Positions 16,925 to 25,574 of a stretch of DNA of 64,000 bases are shown in pieces. The stretch is from positions 496,001-560,000 of the forward strand of contig NZ_KB849576.1 in NCBI RefSeq assembly GCF_000368625.1, given 5' to 3'. A program made the position numbers and the translations under genes. Origin of the DNA: Acinetobacter schindleri CIP 107287 (GTDB lineage Bacteria > Pseudomonadota > Gammaproteobacteria > Pseudomonadales > Moraxellaceae). The notes under the pieces are model-generated. The model was not told the origin of the DNA, searched no databases, and worked only from the letters and a program-made list of their open reading frames with translations. Each line of letters begins with the position of its first letter. The first letter of the stretch is position 1.

Positions 16925-18666
16925 TTCAATGCTTCCCATAAGTCGTGATTATTGATTTCATTCATTTGCTTGTGAATAAAGCCTTTAATGATCTGTTCTT
17001 CCTGATCATTCAATAATTCATAGTCAAATCGAATAAAGCTTTGTGTGATCAGCTGTGCTTTGGTCAGATAGATTTTTAGTTCACGACCATCAACACGCAG
17101 GTGAATCGTCTGTTTTTCCCTAAACATCTGTACACCTGACACAATAACACTATTCGAAATCTGATCTAGTTGGGTTATCTGTACCAGTAAAGCTGGCTGA
17201 TAATTTTTCAGATGACGGTCGGTCCGTGCATAAACTGCACATGGGAACAGGTCTTGCGCCAGAATTTCCAAGCCTAGTTCCAGACTTTTTTCTGTTGACT
17301 GTTTGATCCAGCGGATCACACCACCACGCCATTGGCTTTGGGCATTTTCCTGAACCAGAATAAATTCGCCGGTTTTCAGATTCGATGGAGTAAAGCCGGT
17401 CCACTTAATCCGGTAACCATTGACGCTGATGTCCAGCACTTCGGCATGGTGAATCTGCTTGGCTTCACGATCTAAGGCTTTGATATGACTAAATGAACCT
17501 GGTACGGCATTTTCTGATGCACTGATAAAGCTACTTTCACTCTGGAAGTTATAGCCGCCTTCAACATCTAGGGTTTCATGGAAGTTTTTGCCCTGAGACA
17601 GATAGAAATGTGCAGCAGACAAACCAAAACAGATATTGATATGCGCTGAGTATTCATAACGCTCATGACGACGTTCCATGGTTGTGGTCAACAGGTTATA
17701 AATATGAAAATGCAGCGCTGGGGTGAGGAACAATTTCTCATTACGCGACAGATACTGGGCATTTTTGGTTTGTGTACCCGCCAGATGTTCCATCAGGTTC
17801 TGAGTGGCAATAAATATGCTCGGCTTGAAATGATCATTCAGACGCGAGTTATATACTGGTGGCAAGTCTTTGCTGCTGTCGACTGCATAGCGGGACAGGG
17901 TAGTTTCTTTAGGTAAAACCTGAACCAGTTTGGCCCAGTCAAAACTGCAAAGATACAATCCCTGAATTTCTGCCGGTCGGATTTGATGAGTATTAAAGAT
18001 TTCCAGCAGGATCAGCTGTGCATACGCATTCGAAATATTCTGTAGCTCATGCTGAGTACCCAGGACCTGATTGATATTGCTCTGATGGAAATTATTTTGC
18101 ATTGCAATTTCAAGTAGCTGATGAGCTGCAAGCCATTGGCCCATCACTGGCTTGCCATACAGCATATGCTGTTGATACAGCAGCAGGCTGAGCTGTTGTA
18201 AGGCATAGTAAATCGAAACCATACGTGCCGTGGTCAGACTTTTCTTTTTTCCCAGTTTAAATAAAGAAAAACTGCTGTGATTCAGCTCATGATTACAGCG
18301 CTTGGCAATATCAATATAGGCCTTGGCAAAATGACTACGCAGCAGCATTGCCAGTTCAATAATCTGGTCATTACGGTCAGTAGTAATCAGGCCTTGATTG
18401 ACGAAGTGTTTTTCCAGGCTGGTCAGTACATTTTCAAGAGTCGGATGCAGTACCTGAATCAGGTCAAAACGCAGGGTTTCAGAGCACTTCAGTTCAGAGA
18501 TTTCCAGTAGGGCACTGAACAGTGACTTGGAGGATGTCCCCAGTTGCAGGATCGAAATTCCTGCAACCCATTCCTGCAAGGCTTTTACATTGGCTGGACA
18601 AAAGCTCAGTTGATCCAGTTTAAGTTCCGTCGGCGTTTGAAAAATATCTGAATTATGTTTACTCAT
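16921..18666 (-). CDS. PilZ-domain-like protein, likely partner of the FimX-like protein
   Basis: A 581-residue protein without signal peptide or clear membrane helix. The first about 380 residues are helix-rich and unfamiliar. From about 400 a PilZ-like beta-barrel is suggested by an Arg-containing stretch (LDREAKQIHH) followed by LDISVNGYRIKW, which matches the D-x-S-x-x-G c-di-GMP motif. The gene ends in GTGA overlap with the FimX-like gene, so the two are probably translated together. The upstream epmB stop is 12 bases away. I infer a c-di-GMP signalling role; the N-terminal function is unknown. Confidence is good for the gene, moderate for PilZ. Confidence 0.72.
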   Translation of the reverse strand: MSKHNSDIFQTPTELKLDQLSFCPANVKALQEWVAGISILQLGTSSKSLFSALLEISELKCSETLRFDLIQVLHPTLENVLTSLEKHFVNQGLITTDRNDQIIELAMLLRSHFAKAYIDIAKRCNHELNHSSFSLFKLGKKKSLTTARMVSIYYALQQLSLLLYQQHMLYGKPVMGQWLAAHQLLEIAMQNNFHQSNINQVLGTQHELQNISNAYAQLILLEIFNTHQIRPAEIQGLYLCSFDWAKLVQVLPKETTLSRYAVDSSKDLPPVYNSRLNDHFKPSIFIATQNLMEHLAGTQTKNAQYLSRNEKLFLTPALHFHIYNLLTTTMERRHERYEYSAHINICFGLSAAHFYLSQGKNFHETLDVEGGYNFQSESSFISASENAVPGSFSHIKALDREAKQIHHAEVLDISVNGYRIKWTGFTPSNLKTGEFILVQENAQSQWRGGVIRWIKQSTEKSLELGLEILAQDLFPCAVYARTDRHLKNYQPALLVQITQLDQISNSVIVSGVQMFREKQTIHLRVDGRELKIYLTKAQLITQSFIRFDYELLNDQEEQIIKGFIHKQMNEINNHDLWEALK

Positions 18667-18678
18667 TTATTATTTAAC

Positions 18679-19695
18679 TCAAAATGTTGAAACCCCAAAA
18701 AGCGGTGTCTTATTTTTTTCGCCCGCAATTTCCCGAACAAGTTTAGGTACCAAATACCCGGGTAAGTTCGCTAAAACTTCTGTATAAATCTCGTTTATAT
18801 GCTTAGGTGACAAATCAAAATGATGCGCCCCTTTTACTTTATCAAGTACATGTAAATAATACGGCATCACTCCGGCTTCAAACAAGCGATAACTTAAATC
18901 GACCAAAACTGGTGCAGTATCATTTACTCCTTTGAGTAACACTGCCTGATTAAGTACGGTAATCTGTTGCTGAACCAACTGATTCAGTTTGCTACAGGTG
19001 TAATCATCCAGCTCAGATGCATGATTTGAGTGTACCACCAGAATAATACGTAGCCTACTGTTTTTTAACATGCTTGTCAGCTCGTCATCGATTCGGCTTG
19101 GGATTACAATCGGAACTCGTGAATGTATTCTTAAGAATTTAAGTTGAGTTAAAGTTTCCAGACGTTCAATCCAGAGTTTTAATTTCCGGTTAGAAAGAGT
19201 GAGTGGATCACCACCGCTCAGGATCACTTCATTAATATCTGGCTGGCTTAGCAGATAGCTTTTAATATTTTCCCAGTCTTCATTTTTAGGTAAATTTTCT
19301 TGATAAGGAAAGTGACGTCTAAAGCAATATCGGCAATGTACGGCACAGGCTCCGGTCAGGGTCAGCAGAAAACGTGACTTATATTTATGTAGGACGCCTG
19401 GCTGCTGGTTAGCCTGTTCTTCACCCAAAGGATCAGTAACAAAACCCGGATGCTCTTCCAGTTCCAGATGATGTGGCAGGACTTGCAGTAACAGGGGGTC
19501 AAGTGGATTGCCAATCTGCATTTTGCCAACAAAAGCACGTGGTACCCGTAACTTGAATTGTTCTGATGCCAGAATTGCGCCAGAAAGTAGCTGCTCAGGT
19601 GAGAGTTTCAGTTGTTGCAATAATTCCTGCGGATTTGTGATCAAGTCACTCAGTTGTGACTGCCAGTTTTGTTCCTGATAGAAAAAGTCTGTCAT
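18679..19695 (-). CDS. epmB: EF-P beta-lysylation protein EpmB (radical SAM)
   Basis: A 338-residue lysine 2,3-aminomutase-like radical SAM enzyme that converts alpha-lysine to beta-lysine for modification of elongation factor P. The radical SAM cluster motif is CAVHCRYC (about residues 116-123), preceded by LTLTGA, and VILSGGDPLTLSNRKL binds S-adenosylmethionine. The length is close to E. coli EpmB (342). Its substrate partner efp is encoded divergently 378 bases away, and efp carries the target Lys34. The partner ligase epmA is not in the window. It leads the unit that continues into the PilZ-like and FimX-like genes. Confidence 0.94.
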   Translation of the reverse strand: MTDFFYQEQNWQSQLSDLITNPQELLQQLKLSPEQLLSGAILASEQFKLRVPRAFVGKMQIGNPLDPLLLQVLPHHLELEEHPGFVTDPLGEEQANQQPGVLHKYKSRFLLTLTGACAVHCRYCFRRHFPYQENLPKNEDWENIKSYLLSQPDINEVILSGGDPLTLSNRKLKLWIERLETLTQLKFLRIHSRVPIVIPSRIDDELTSMLKNSRLRIILVVHSNHASELDDYTCSKLNQLVQQQITVLNQAVLLKGVNDTAPVLVDLSYRLFEAGVMPYYLHVLDKVKGAHHFDLSPKHINEIYTEVLANLPGYLVPKLVREIAGEKNKTPLFGVSTF

Positions 19696-20073
19696 GTGGG
19701 AAGAATAAAGTAAAAGTGGAAGCGATGAAGCTGAAGCGATTAGTTTAACAGTTTATATATAGTATGAATGTGCCTGTATTGGATAAAGTTTGACGTATTA
19801 GTTGAGCAGATTATATAAAGCTTTGTCTTAATGATCAGCAGATGGTAGGGACTGAATAATTTGTTCATTGATATGTCTGACTGTAACTTAGTCAGTGAAG
19901 GTCTGTTAAATAGGAATTTTTCGTTGCGGCATGGTGTATTGGTCATTTAGAATACGCAACATTAAATGAATGTGCATGTGGCAACTACATGTTCGTGTCA
20001 GACTTGCTAAATGACATTGCAACAGCCCATAGCATCAATAGATTAAAGTTAGTAAGTTTGGAGTGCGCCAGTC
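19696..20073. other. divergent intergenic region epmB/efp
   Basis: About 380 bases without a supported gene. It should hold the promoters of epmB (leftward) and efp (rightward). A 68-codon leftward open frame (19740-19946) has no coding character. No clear operator was seen. Confidence 0.5.
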
Positions 20074-20643
20074 ATGGCCTATTATTCTACGAATGATTTC
20101 AAGTCAGGCCTTAAGGTTATGCTTGATGGTAACCCATGTTCAATCATGGAAAACGAATACGTAAAACCAGGTAAAGGCCAAGCCTTCAACCGTGTAAAAT
20201 TACGTAACCTTAAATCAGGTAAAGTGTTAGAAAAAACATTTAAGTCTGGTGACTCACTAGAAGCTGCTGACATCGTAGAAGTAGAAATGGAATACTTGTA
20301 CAACGATGGCGAAATGTGGAACTTCATGGATCCAGTATCTTTTGAACAGATTGCAGCAGACAAAATCGCGATGGGCGATGCAGCAAAATGGTTAAAAGAC
20401 GACTCCAATGAAAAATGTACCATCATGCTTTGGAATGGCGTTCCTTTAACAGTGAATGCACCAAACTTTGTGGTATTGCAAATCGTTGAGACTGATCCAG
20501 GTGTACGTGGTGATACTTCTGGCGGTGGCGGTAAGCCAGCGAAACTGGAAACAGGTGCGGTAGTACGTGTTCCATTATTTGTTCAGCAAGAAGATAAAGT
20601 TCGTGTTGATACACGTACAGGTGAATACCTAGAACGTGCATAA
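20074..20643 (+). CDS. efp: elongation factor P
   Basis: A 189-residue translation factor that enters the ribosomal E site and rescues ribosomes stalled at polyproline. It has the KOW-like domain I followed by two OB folds. The modified lysine is Lys34 in KPGKGQAF, the form that receives beta-lysine from EpmA/EpmB, which agrees with the neighbouring epmB gene. The C-terminus ([14 protein letters not shown]) is canonical. It is monocistronic, with a strong terminator at 20667-20697. The start ATG at 20074 gives the standard length. Confidence 0.97.
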   Translation: MAYYSTNDFKSGLKVMLDGNPCSIMENEYVKPGKGQAFNRVKLRNLKSGKVLEKTFKSGDSLEAADIVEVEMEYLYNDGEMWNFMDPVSFEQIAADKIAMGDAAKWLKDDSNEKCTIMLWNGVPLTVNAPNFVVLQIVETDPGVRGDTSGGGGKPAKLETGAVVRVPLFVQQEDKVRVDTRTGEYLERA

Positions 20644-20666
20644 TGGTCTGAAAATAGACTATTATC

Positions 20667-20697
20667 AAAGGGGATGATGAAAATCATCCCCTTTTTT
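20667..20697 (+). terminator. terminator of efp
   Basis: GGGGATGAT (20670-20678) pairs with ATCATCCCC (20683-20691) around a GAAA tetraloop, followed by six T. Confidence 0.92.
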
Positions 20698-20813
20698 ATG
20701 CCAAAGTCTTAGAGGCAACAAAAAAGAACAGGCGTAAAGTCGCAAGGGAAAACAGCAGTACCTCGAACAAAAAAAATCACGCTGATTTAAATGCAACAGA
20801 TATGAGGGATTGA

Positions 20814-22913
20814 ATGGAAACTTTACAACAGAAGTCGAGCATGACTTCGAAAATTATGTGGCTCCTTGTAGCCATTGTCGGGGCAGTATCCTTTGGGATT
20901 CTTGCACTTAGCCGTGGAGAGCATGTCAATGCAGTCTGGCTGGTGCTGGCAGCTGCCTGTGTATATAGCATCGCTTACCGTTTTTACAGTTTATTTATTG
21001 CCAATAAAGTTTTTGAACTGAATGAGCGCCGTTTAACGCCTGCCCATCGTCTGGCTGATGGTCTGGACTATGTACCCACCAATAAAGGGGTGCTTTTCGG
21101 TCACCACTTTGCCGCGATTGCCGGTGCAGGTCCACTGGTGGGGCCAATTCTGGCAGCACAAATGGGTTATTTGCCGGGCACGATCTGGCTATTAGTCGGT
21201 GTGGTACTTGCCGGTGCAGTTCAGGATTTTCTGGTACTGTTTATTTCAACTCGTCGCGATGGTCGTTCACTTGGTGAAATGGCCAAACAGGAACTAGGTA
21301 CTTTTGCCGGTATTATTGTCATGCTCGGTGCCTTAGGCGTGATGATTATCATCTTGGCGGTATTGGCGCTAGTCGTTGTCAAAGCTTTAACCAACAGCCC
21401 ATGGGGTGTATTCAGTATTGCTGCGACGATTCCGATTGCAATATTCATGGGTATTTACATGCGCTTTATCCGACCAGGACGAATCGCAGAAGTCTCCATT
21501 ATTGGTTTCGTGTTGATGATGCTCGGCATTATCTACGGTGAAACTATTGCTCAACATCCATACTGGGGTCCATTCTTTACTTTGTCAGGTACTGAACTGA
21601 CTTGGGCATTGATTATCTACGGTTTCATTGCTTCTGTATTGCCGGTATGGTTGCTACTTGCACCGCGTGATTACTTATCTACCTTCCTGAAAATTGGCGT
21701 GATTGCGGGTCTGGCGATTGGTATTCTGTTCGCGATGCCAGAAATGAAACTGCCAGCAATTACCAAATTTATTGATGGTACTGGTCCTGTATTTGCAGGT
21801 TCCATGTTCCCATTCCTGTTTATTACCATTGCCTGTGGTGCGATTTCCGGTTTCCATGCACTGGTTTCATCAGGAACCACACCAAAGCTGGTCAACAACG
21901 AACGTGATATCCGCATGATCGGTTATGGCGGTATGTTAATGGAATCTTTTGTGGCGATCATGGCCTTGATCTGTGCTGCGATTCTGGATCCAGGCATTTA
22001 CTTCGCGATTAACTCGCCAGTCGCATTACTTGGTACTACGGCAGAAAGTGCAGCAGAAGCAGTACGAACCCTTGGTTTCGTAGTAACCCCTGAAGCCTTG
22101 ACTTTGCTGGCGCAGGAAGTCGGTGAAAACTCGATTCTGTCGCGTACTGGTGGTGCACCGACTTTCGCGATTGGTATGGCGCATATCATTACCGAAATCT
22201 TCAATAGCCGTGAAATGATGGCATTCTGGTATCACTTTGCGATTCTGTTTGAAGCATTATTCATCCTGACTGCTGTTGACGCCGGTACTCGTGCCTGTCG
22301 CTTTATGGTTCAAGATACCGTAGGTATCGTGATTCCTGCAGTAAAACAGTCACATAATTTCTTTGGTAATTTATTAGGTACAGCTGTCGCTGTCGCTGGT
22401 TGGGGCTTCTTCGTTTATCAAGGCGTGGTCGATCCACTCGGTGGGATTAACAGTTTATGGCCACTGTTTGGTATCGGTAACCAGATTCTGGCTGCAATGG
22501 CACTCATTCTGGGTACCGTCATCCTGTTTAAGATGAAAAAACAGAAATACGTTTGGGTGACGATTATTCCAACTGTATTCCTGTTCATTACCTCAATGAC
22601 TGCAGGCTGGCAAAAGATTTTCCACGAAAATCCGAAGATCGGTTTCCTTGCGCAAGCTGACCGCTTTAACACGGCAATTGCCAATAATGAAATTCTGGCA
22701 CCAGCAAAAACCGTGGCTGAGATGCACACAGTGGCATTGTCGAATCAGATCAATGCGGGTCTATGTGCTTTCTTTATGATTGTTGCTTTCGTCATGCTAT
22801 TTGCTGCAATTGGTGTGATTCGCCGTGCTTTGGCAAATCCGGAACCAACTGTACATGAAGCTGAAGCGATTTATCGCGATCCTGCTGAGATCAAACCTAC
22901 AGCACATCACTAA
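20814..22913 (+). CDS. cstA: carbon starvation protein CstA family transporter
   Basis: A 699-residue integral membrane protein with about 16-18 helices. It belongs to the CstA/BtsT family, whose studied members take up pyruvate or peptides under carbon limitation. Conserved blocks are FGHHFAAIAGAGPLVGPILAAQMGY (near residue 95), LFISTRRDGRSLGEMA, and the SGFHALVSSGTTPK loop (near residue 350). The substrate here is not known; pyruvate is the likeliest. A YbdD/YjiX gene follows 10 bases downstream, the normal pairing for this family. The start ATG at 20814 is followed by a short polar stretch and the first membrane segment. Confidence 0.9.
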   Translation: METLQQKSSMTSKIMWLLVAIVGAVSFGILALSRGEHVNAVWLVLAAACVYSIAYRFYSLFIANKVFELNERRLTPAHRLADGLDYVPTNKGVLFGHHFAAIAGAGPLVGPILAAQMGYLPGTIWLLVGVVLAGAVQDFLVLFISTRRDGRSLGEMAKQELGTFAGIIVMLGALGVMIIILAVLALVVVKALTNSPWGVFSIAATIPIAIFMGIYMRFIRPGRIAEVSIIGFVLMMLGIIYGETIAQHPYWGPFFTLSGTELTWALIIYGFIASVLPVWLLLAPRDYLSTFLKIGVIAGLAIGILFAMPEMKLPAITKFIDGTGPVFAGSMFPFLFITIACGAISGFHALVSSGTTPKLVNNERDIRMIGYGGMLMESFVAIMALICAAILDPGIYFAINSPVALLGTTAESAAEAVRTLGFVVTPEALTLLAQEVGENSILSRTGGAPTFAIGMAHIITEIFNSREMMAFWYHFAILFEALFILTAVDAGTRACRFMVQDTVGIVIPAVKQSHNFFGNLLGTAVAVAGWGFFVYQGVVDPLGGINSLWPLFGIGNQILAAMALILGTVILFKMKKQKYVWVTIIPTVFLFITSMTAGWQKIFHENPKIGFLAQADRFNTAIANNEILAPAKTVAEMHTVALSNQINAGLCAFFMIVAFVMLFAAIGVIRRALANPEPTVHEAEAIYRDPAEIKPTAHH

Positions 22914-22923
22914 GGAGACTGGT

Positions 22924-23226
22924 ATGAATCTGAAATTTGCCAAAGGCGGAAAAGCGGTGATCTACAAGATCATTAAAATGACCGTCATGTCGCAAAAGGA
23001 TTTAATCCTGAACCCGAAAAACTGGTCACGTATTGCGACCCTGTGGCAACGTTTGCAGCAGAGTTTCCGTTTGATGGTCGGAGTGCCTGATTATCAGACC
23101 TATCTGGAACATATGAAAAAACATCATCCAGATTTGGAAGCGATGGATGCTAAAACTTTCTATCGTCATTGTGTGGATGCACATTATCCCTCTGCTGGCG
23201 GTGGCATGAAAAAATGTCCATGTTAA
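22924..23226 (+). CDS. YbdD/YjiX family small protein
   Basis: A 100-residue protein of the DUF466 family found next to cstA or btsT in many gamma-proteobacteria. The family C-terminus is clear: YLEHMKKHHP, then FYRHCVDAHYPSAGGG and a final MKKCPC. Its role is not firmly known; it is thought to assist the adjacent transporter. AAGGAG upstream fixes the ATG at 22924; a longer frame from 22825 overlaps cstA and has no coding sense there. It is followed by a terminator. Confidence 0.88.
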   Translation: MNLKFAKGGKAVIYKIIKMTVMSQKDLILNPKNWSRIATLWQRLQQSFRLMVGVPDYQTYLEHMKKHHPDLEAMDAKTFYRHCVDAHYPSAGGGMKKCPC

Positions 23227-23237
23227 TGAATCAATAA

Positions 23238-23263
23238 AAAAAGTGCCTTTCGGGGCACTTTTT
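23238..23263 (+). terminator. terminator of the cstA unit
   Basis: AAAAAGTGCC (23238-23247) pairs with GGCACTTTTT (23254-23263) around TTTCGG. Confidence 0.88.
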
Positions 23264-23673
23264 ACATTTTACGAAAGCTAGAGAGATTAAATATTAGATG
23301 GTTATACAAGTCTATGCGCTGATTTATATTTATCATCAAGTTTAAACTTTATACAAATAACTTAAAAATATACTTTTAAGATATGGCTTTTATACCTGTA
23401 AAAAATATGAATAATCAATTCATTTCATAACTTTGAAAATGTAGAGCAACCCAATTAGATTGCTTGAGGCAATTTATCTTTATTGAAGGATTAAACTATA
23501 TTTCAATCAGCTTCTAACTTGAGAAAAGTTAATTTCCGAGATTGAAACTTTTAAATGAACCACTTTTTATTGGATATTTCTGATGATTAGGTAAATGACT
23601 CAGTGTAAAGATATATTATTGGTCTTTAGTGTGGTTTAAATTCAGTGTATGTTAATCACAAGTATCTATTTTA
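23264..23673. other. AT-rich intergenic region before the MoxR operon
   Basis: About 410 bases of AT-rich sequence with no open frame of note. It should contain the promoter of the operon starting at 23674, but I could not single out a -35/-10 pair. Confidence 0.4.
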
Positions 23674-24648
23674 ATGAGAAAATTTGTGATGTGGGGCGTA
23701 AAGCAAAAAGCAAATCATGATATAGCGCACATAAATACTCAGCTTGAACAGCAAATTGCCAGCTATGCTCCCAGCATTGAAAAATTCCTTAAAGAAATTA
23801 ATGCAATTGTGCTGGATAAACAGGCACAAACCCGGCTGGCATTGTGTTGCCTGATTGCTGGTGGACACGTTCTGTTTGAAGATTTGCCGGGTTTAGGTAA
23901 AACCACATTGGCAAGCAGTCTATCTCATCTTGCCGGCTTAAAGTTTCAACGGATTCAGTTTACCAATGACATGCTGGCCAGCGATGTAATTGGCATCAAC
24001 ATGTTTAATCAGAAAGAACATCAATTTGAGTTTAAGCAGGGTCCAATCTTTACCCAGATTCTTCTGGCAGATGAAATTAACCGTTGCAGCCCCAAAACCC
24101 AAAGTGCTTTGCTGGAAGCGATGGAAGAAGGTTATGCGACAGTCGATGGAGTACGTTATGCCTTGCCTAAACCATTTTGGGTGATTGCAACACAGAATCC
24201 ATTATTCCAGAGCGGAACGTATGCTTTGCCAGAATCCCAGCTAGATCGGTTCTTGATGCGTTTATCTTTAGGTTATCCATCCCGACATGCAGAAAAACTG
24301 TTATTGCAGCAAGAATCCCGCTTTGCCCTGATTGCCACCTTGGCGCATGTGTTCCGTGAGGAGCAAATTTTAGAGCTGCAGCGACTGGTTAATCAGATCT
24401 ATATCAGCGAACCCATACAGGAATATTTGCTAGATCTGGCTGAAGAAACCCGAAAAAACCGTTATGGATTATCAACACGTGGCTTATTGGCATTAAAACG
24501 GGCAGCTCAGGCACATGCTTTGATTGAGAATCGTGCTTTCGTCACACCGGATGATGTACAAGCTGTGTTTGTGGCAGTGGCTTCGCATCGTTTAGGGTTG
24601 AGTGAGGCAGAAACCTTAAATCTCATGCAGCAAGTGGCGATAAGCTAG
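23674..24648 (+). CDS. MoxR-family AAA+ ATPase
   Basis: A 324-residue AAA+ ATPase of the MoxR group. Walker A is LPGLGKTTL near residue 72 and Walker B is LLADEINR near residue 130; sensor 1 is IATQNP. Such ATPases act as chaperones that insert cofactors or remodel partner proteins, often VWA or DUF58 proteins. Here it leads a three-gene operon with a DUF58 protein and a TgpA-type transglutaminase, a widespread arrangement whose cellular role is poorly defined. An ATG at 23689 is a possible alternative start. Ends 10 bases before the next start. Confidence 0.9.
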   Translation: MRKFVMWGVKQKANHDIAHINTQLEQQIASYAPSIEKFLKEINAIVLDKQAQTRLALCCLIAGGHVLFEDLPGLGKTTLASSLSHLAGLKFQRIQFTNDMLASDVIGINMFNQKEHQFEFKQGPIFTQILLADEINRCSPKTQSALLEAMEEGYATVDGVRYALPKPFWVIATQNPLFQSGTYALPESQLDRFLMRLSLGYPSRHAEKLLLQQESRFALIATLAHVFREEQILELQRLVNQIYISEPIQEYLLDLAEETRKNRYGLSTRGLLALKRAAQAHALIENRAFVTPDDVQAVFVAVASHRLGLSEAETLNLMQQVAIS

Positions 24649-24658
24649 GAGCCAGATC

Positions 24659-25564
24659 TTGGGAAAGTTTTGGCAGAACTGGTTAAGTAAACGTTTTCAG
24701 TTTGCACAGCAAAAACAGCTCTCACAACGTGATGTGCTGGTCTTTATCTATCAGCAGGGCTATCTGTATCTGGTACTCATTTTCATCACCTTTATTGCAG
24801 GTGTAAATTATGCCAATAACCTGACTCTAGGTTTTTGCTTTCTGATCAGTGCCGTGCTGTGTATCAGTTTTTATCTGACTTTTAAACAGCTGCACGGATT
24901 GAGTATCGAACTGCTTACAGATGAAATCGGGCAGGTGGGACACGACCTGAATCTACATTTCCATTTTCAGCAACCAGTCGCGCAATCACGATACCTGTAT
25001 ATTCAGGCAGGTGAACAGCTTTATAAGGTATTGGTCAATCAGACCAGGCAAAAATTTAGCCTTTCCTTTTATGCTGAACAGCGTGGAAAGTTTGTTTATC
25101 CAGCAATCCAGATTTATTCAGTCTATCCTTTTGGACTGGTAAGAGCTTGGACCTATCTTTATCACCAGCGCTTTGCATGGGTAGCACCGAAAGCCCAGTA
25201 TTCGACTGCTGAAAATAAGCAGCATTTGCCAAGTTTTGAGCCAGAAATGGATGAGTTTCGAGAACTACGAAGTTATCAGGCAGGGGAATCATTGCAGGCT
25301 GTTTCCTGGAAACAGGTAGCCCGTGGGCAGGGTTTATATATTAAAGTCTTTGAACAATATCAGAACCAGCACAGTATAGAGATTCATTATGCACATATGC
25401 CAAGCCCATCACATGAAGAAAAGCTGGAATGGATGATGGGGCTGATCGAACAATGTGAACAACAGCAATTGGCCTATAGCCTGCATTTGCCCCATGTAGA
25501 ACTGGCTTCAGGTTATGGCGCTGAACAGATGCATCAGGCCAAACTCTTATTGGCACAGGCTTAA
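24659..25564 (+). CDS. DUF58 domain-containing membrane protein
   Basis: A 301-residue protein with two N-terminal membrane segments (about 30-80) and a cytoplasmic or periplasmic DUF58 domain toward the C-terminus, marked by FRELRSYQAGESLQAVSWKQVARG. DUF58 proteins typically accompany MoxR ATPases and transglutaminases. No catalytic function is known. The start is a TTG at 24659, supported by a perfect AGGAG seven bases upstream and overlapping the preceding stop codon. The next gene begins 10 bases after its stop. Confidence 0.85.
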   Translation: MGKFWQNWLSKRFQFAQQKQLSQRDVLVFIYQQGYLYLVLIFITFIAGVNYANNLTLGFCFLISAVLCISFYLTFKQLHGLSIELLTDEIGQVGHDLNLHFHFQQPVAQSRYLYIQAGEQLYKVLVNQTRQKFSLSFYAEQRGKFVYPAIQIYSVYPFGLVRAWTYLYHQRFAWVAPKAQYSTAENKQHLPSFEPEMDEFRELRSYQAGESLQAVSWKQVARGQGLYIKVFEQYQNQHSIEIHYAHMPSPSHEEKLEWMMGLIEQCEQQQLAYSLHLPHVELASGYGAEQMHQAKLLLAQA

Positions 25565-25574
25565 GAGGATAGAC

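Noticed and set aside
19740..19946. Leftward 68-codon frame between epmB and efp
   Set aside because: No coding character and it covers the divergent promoter region.
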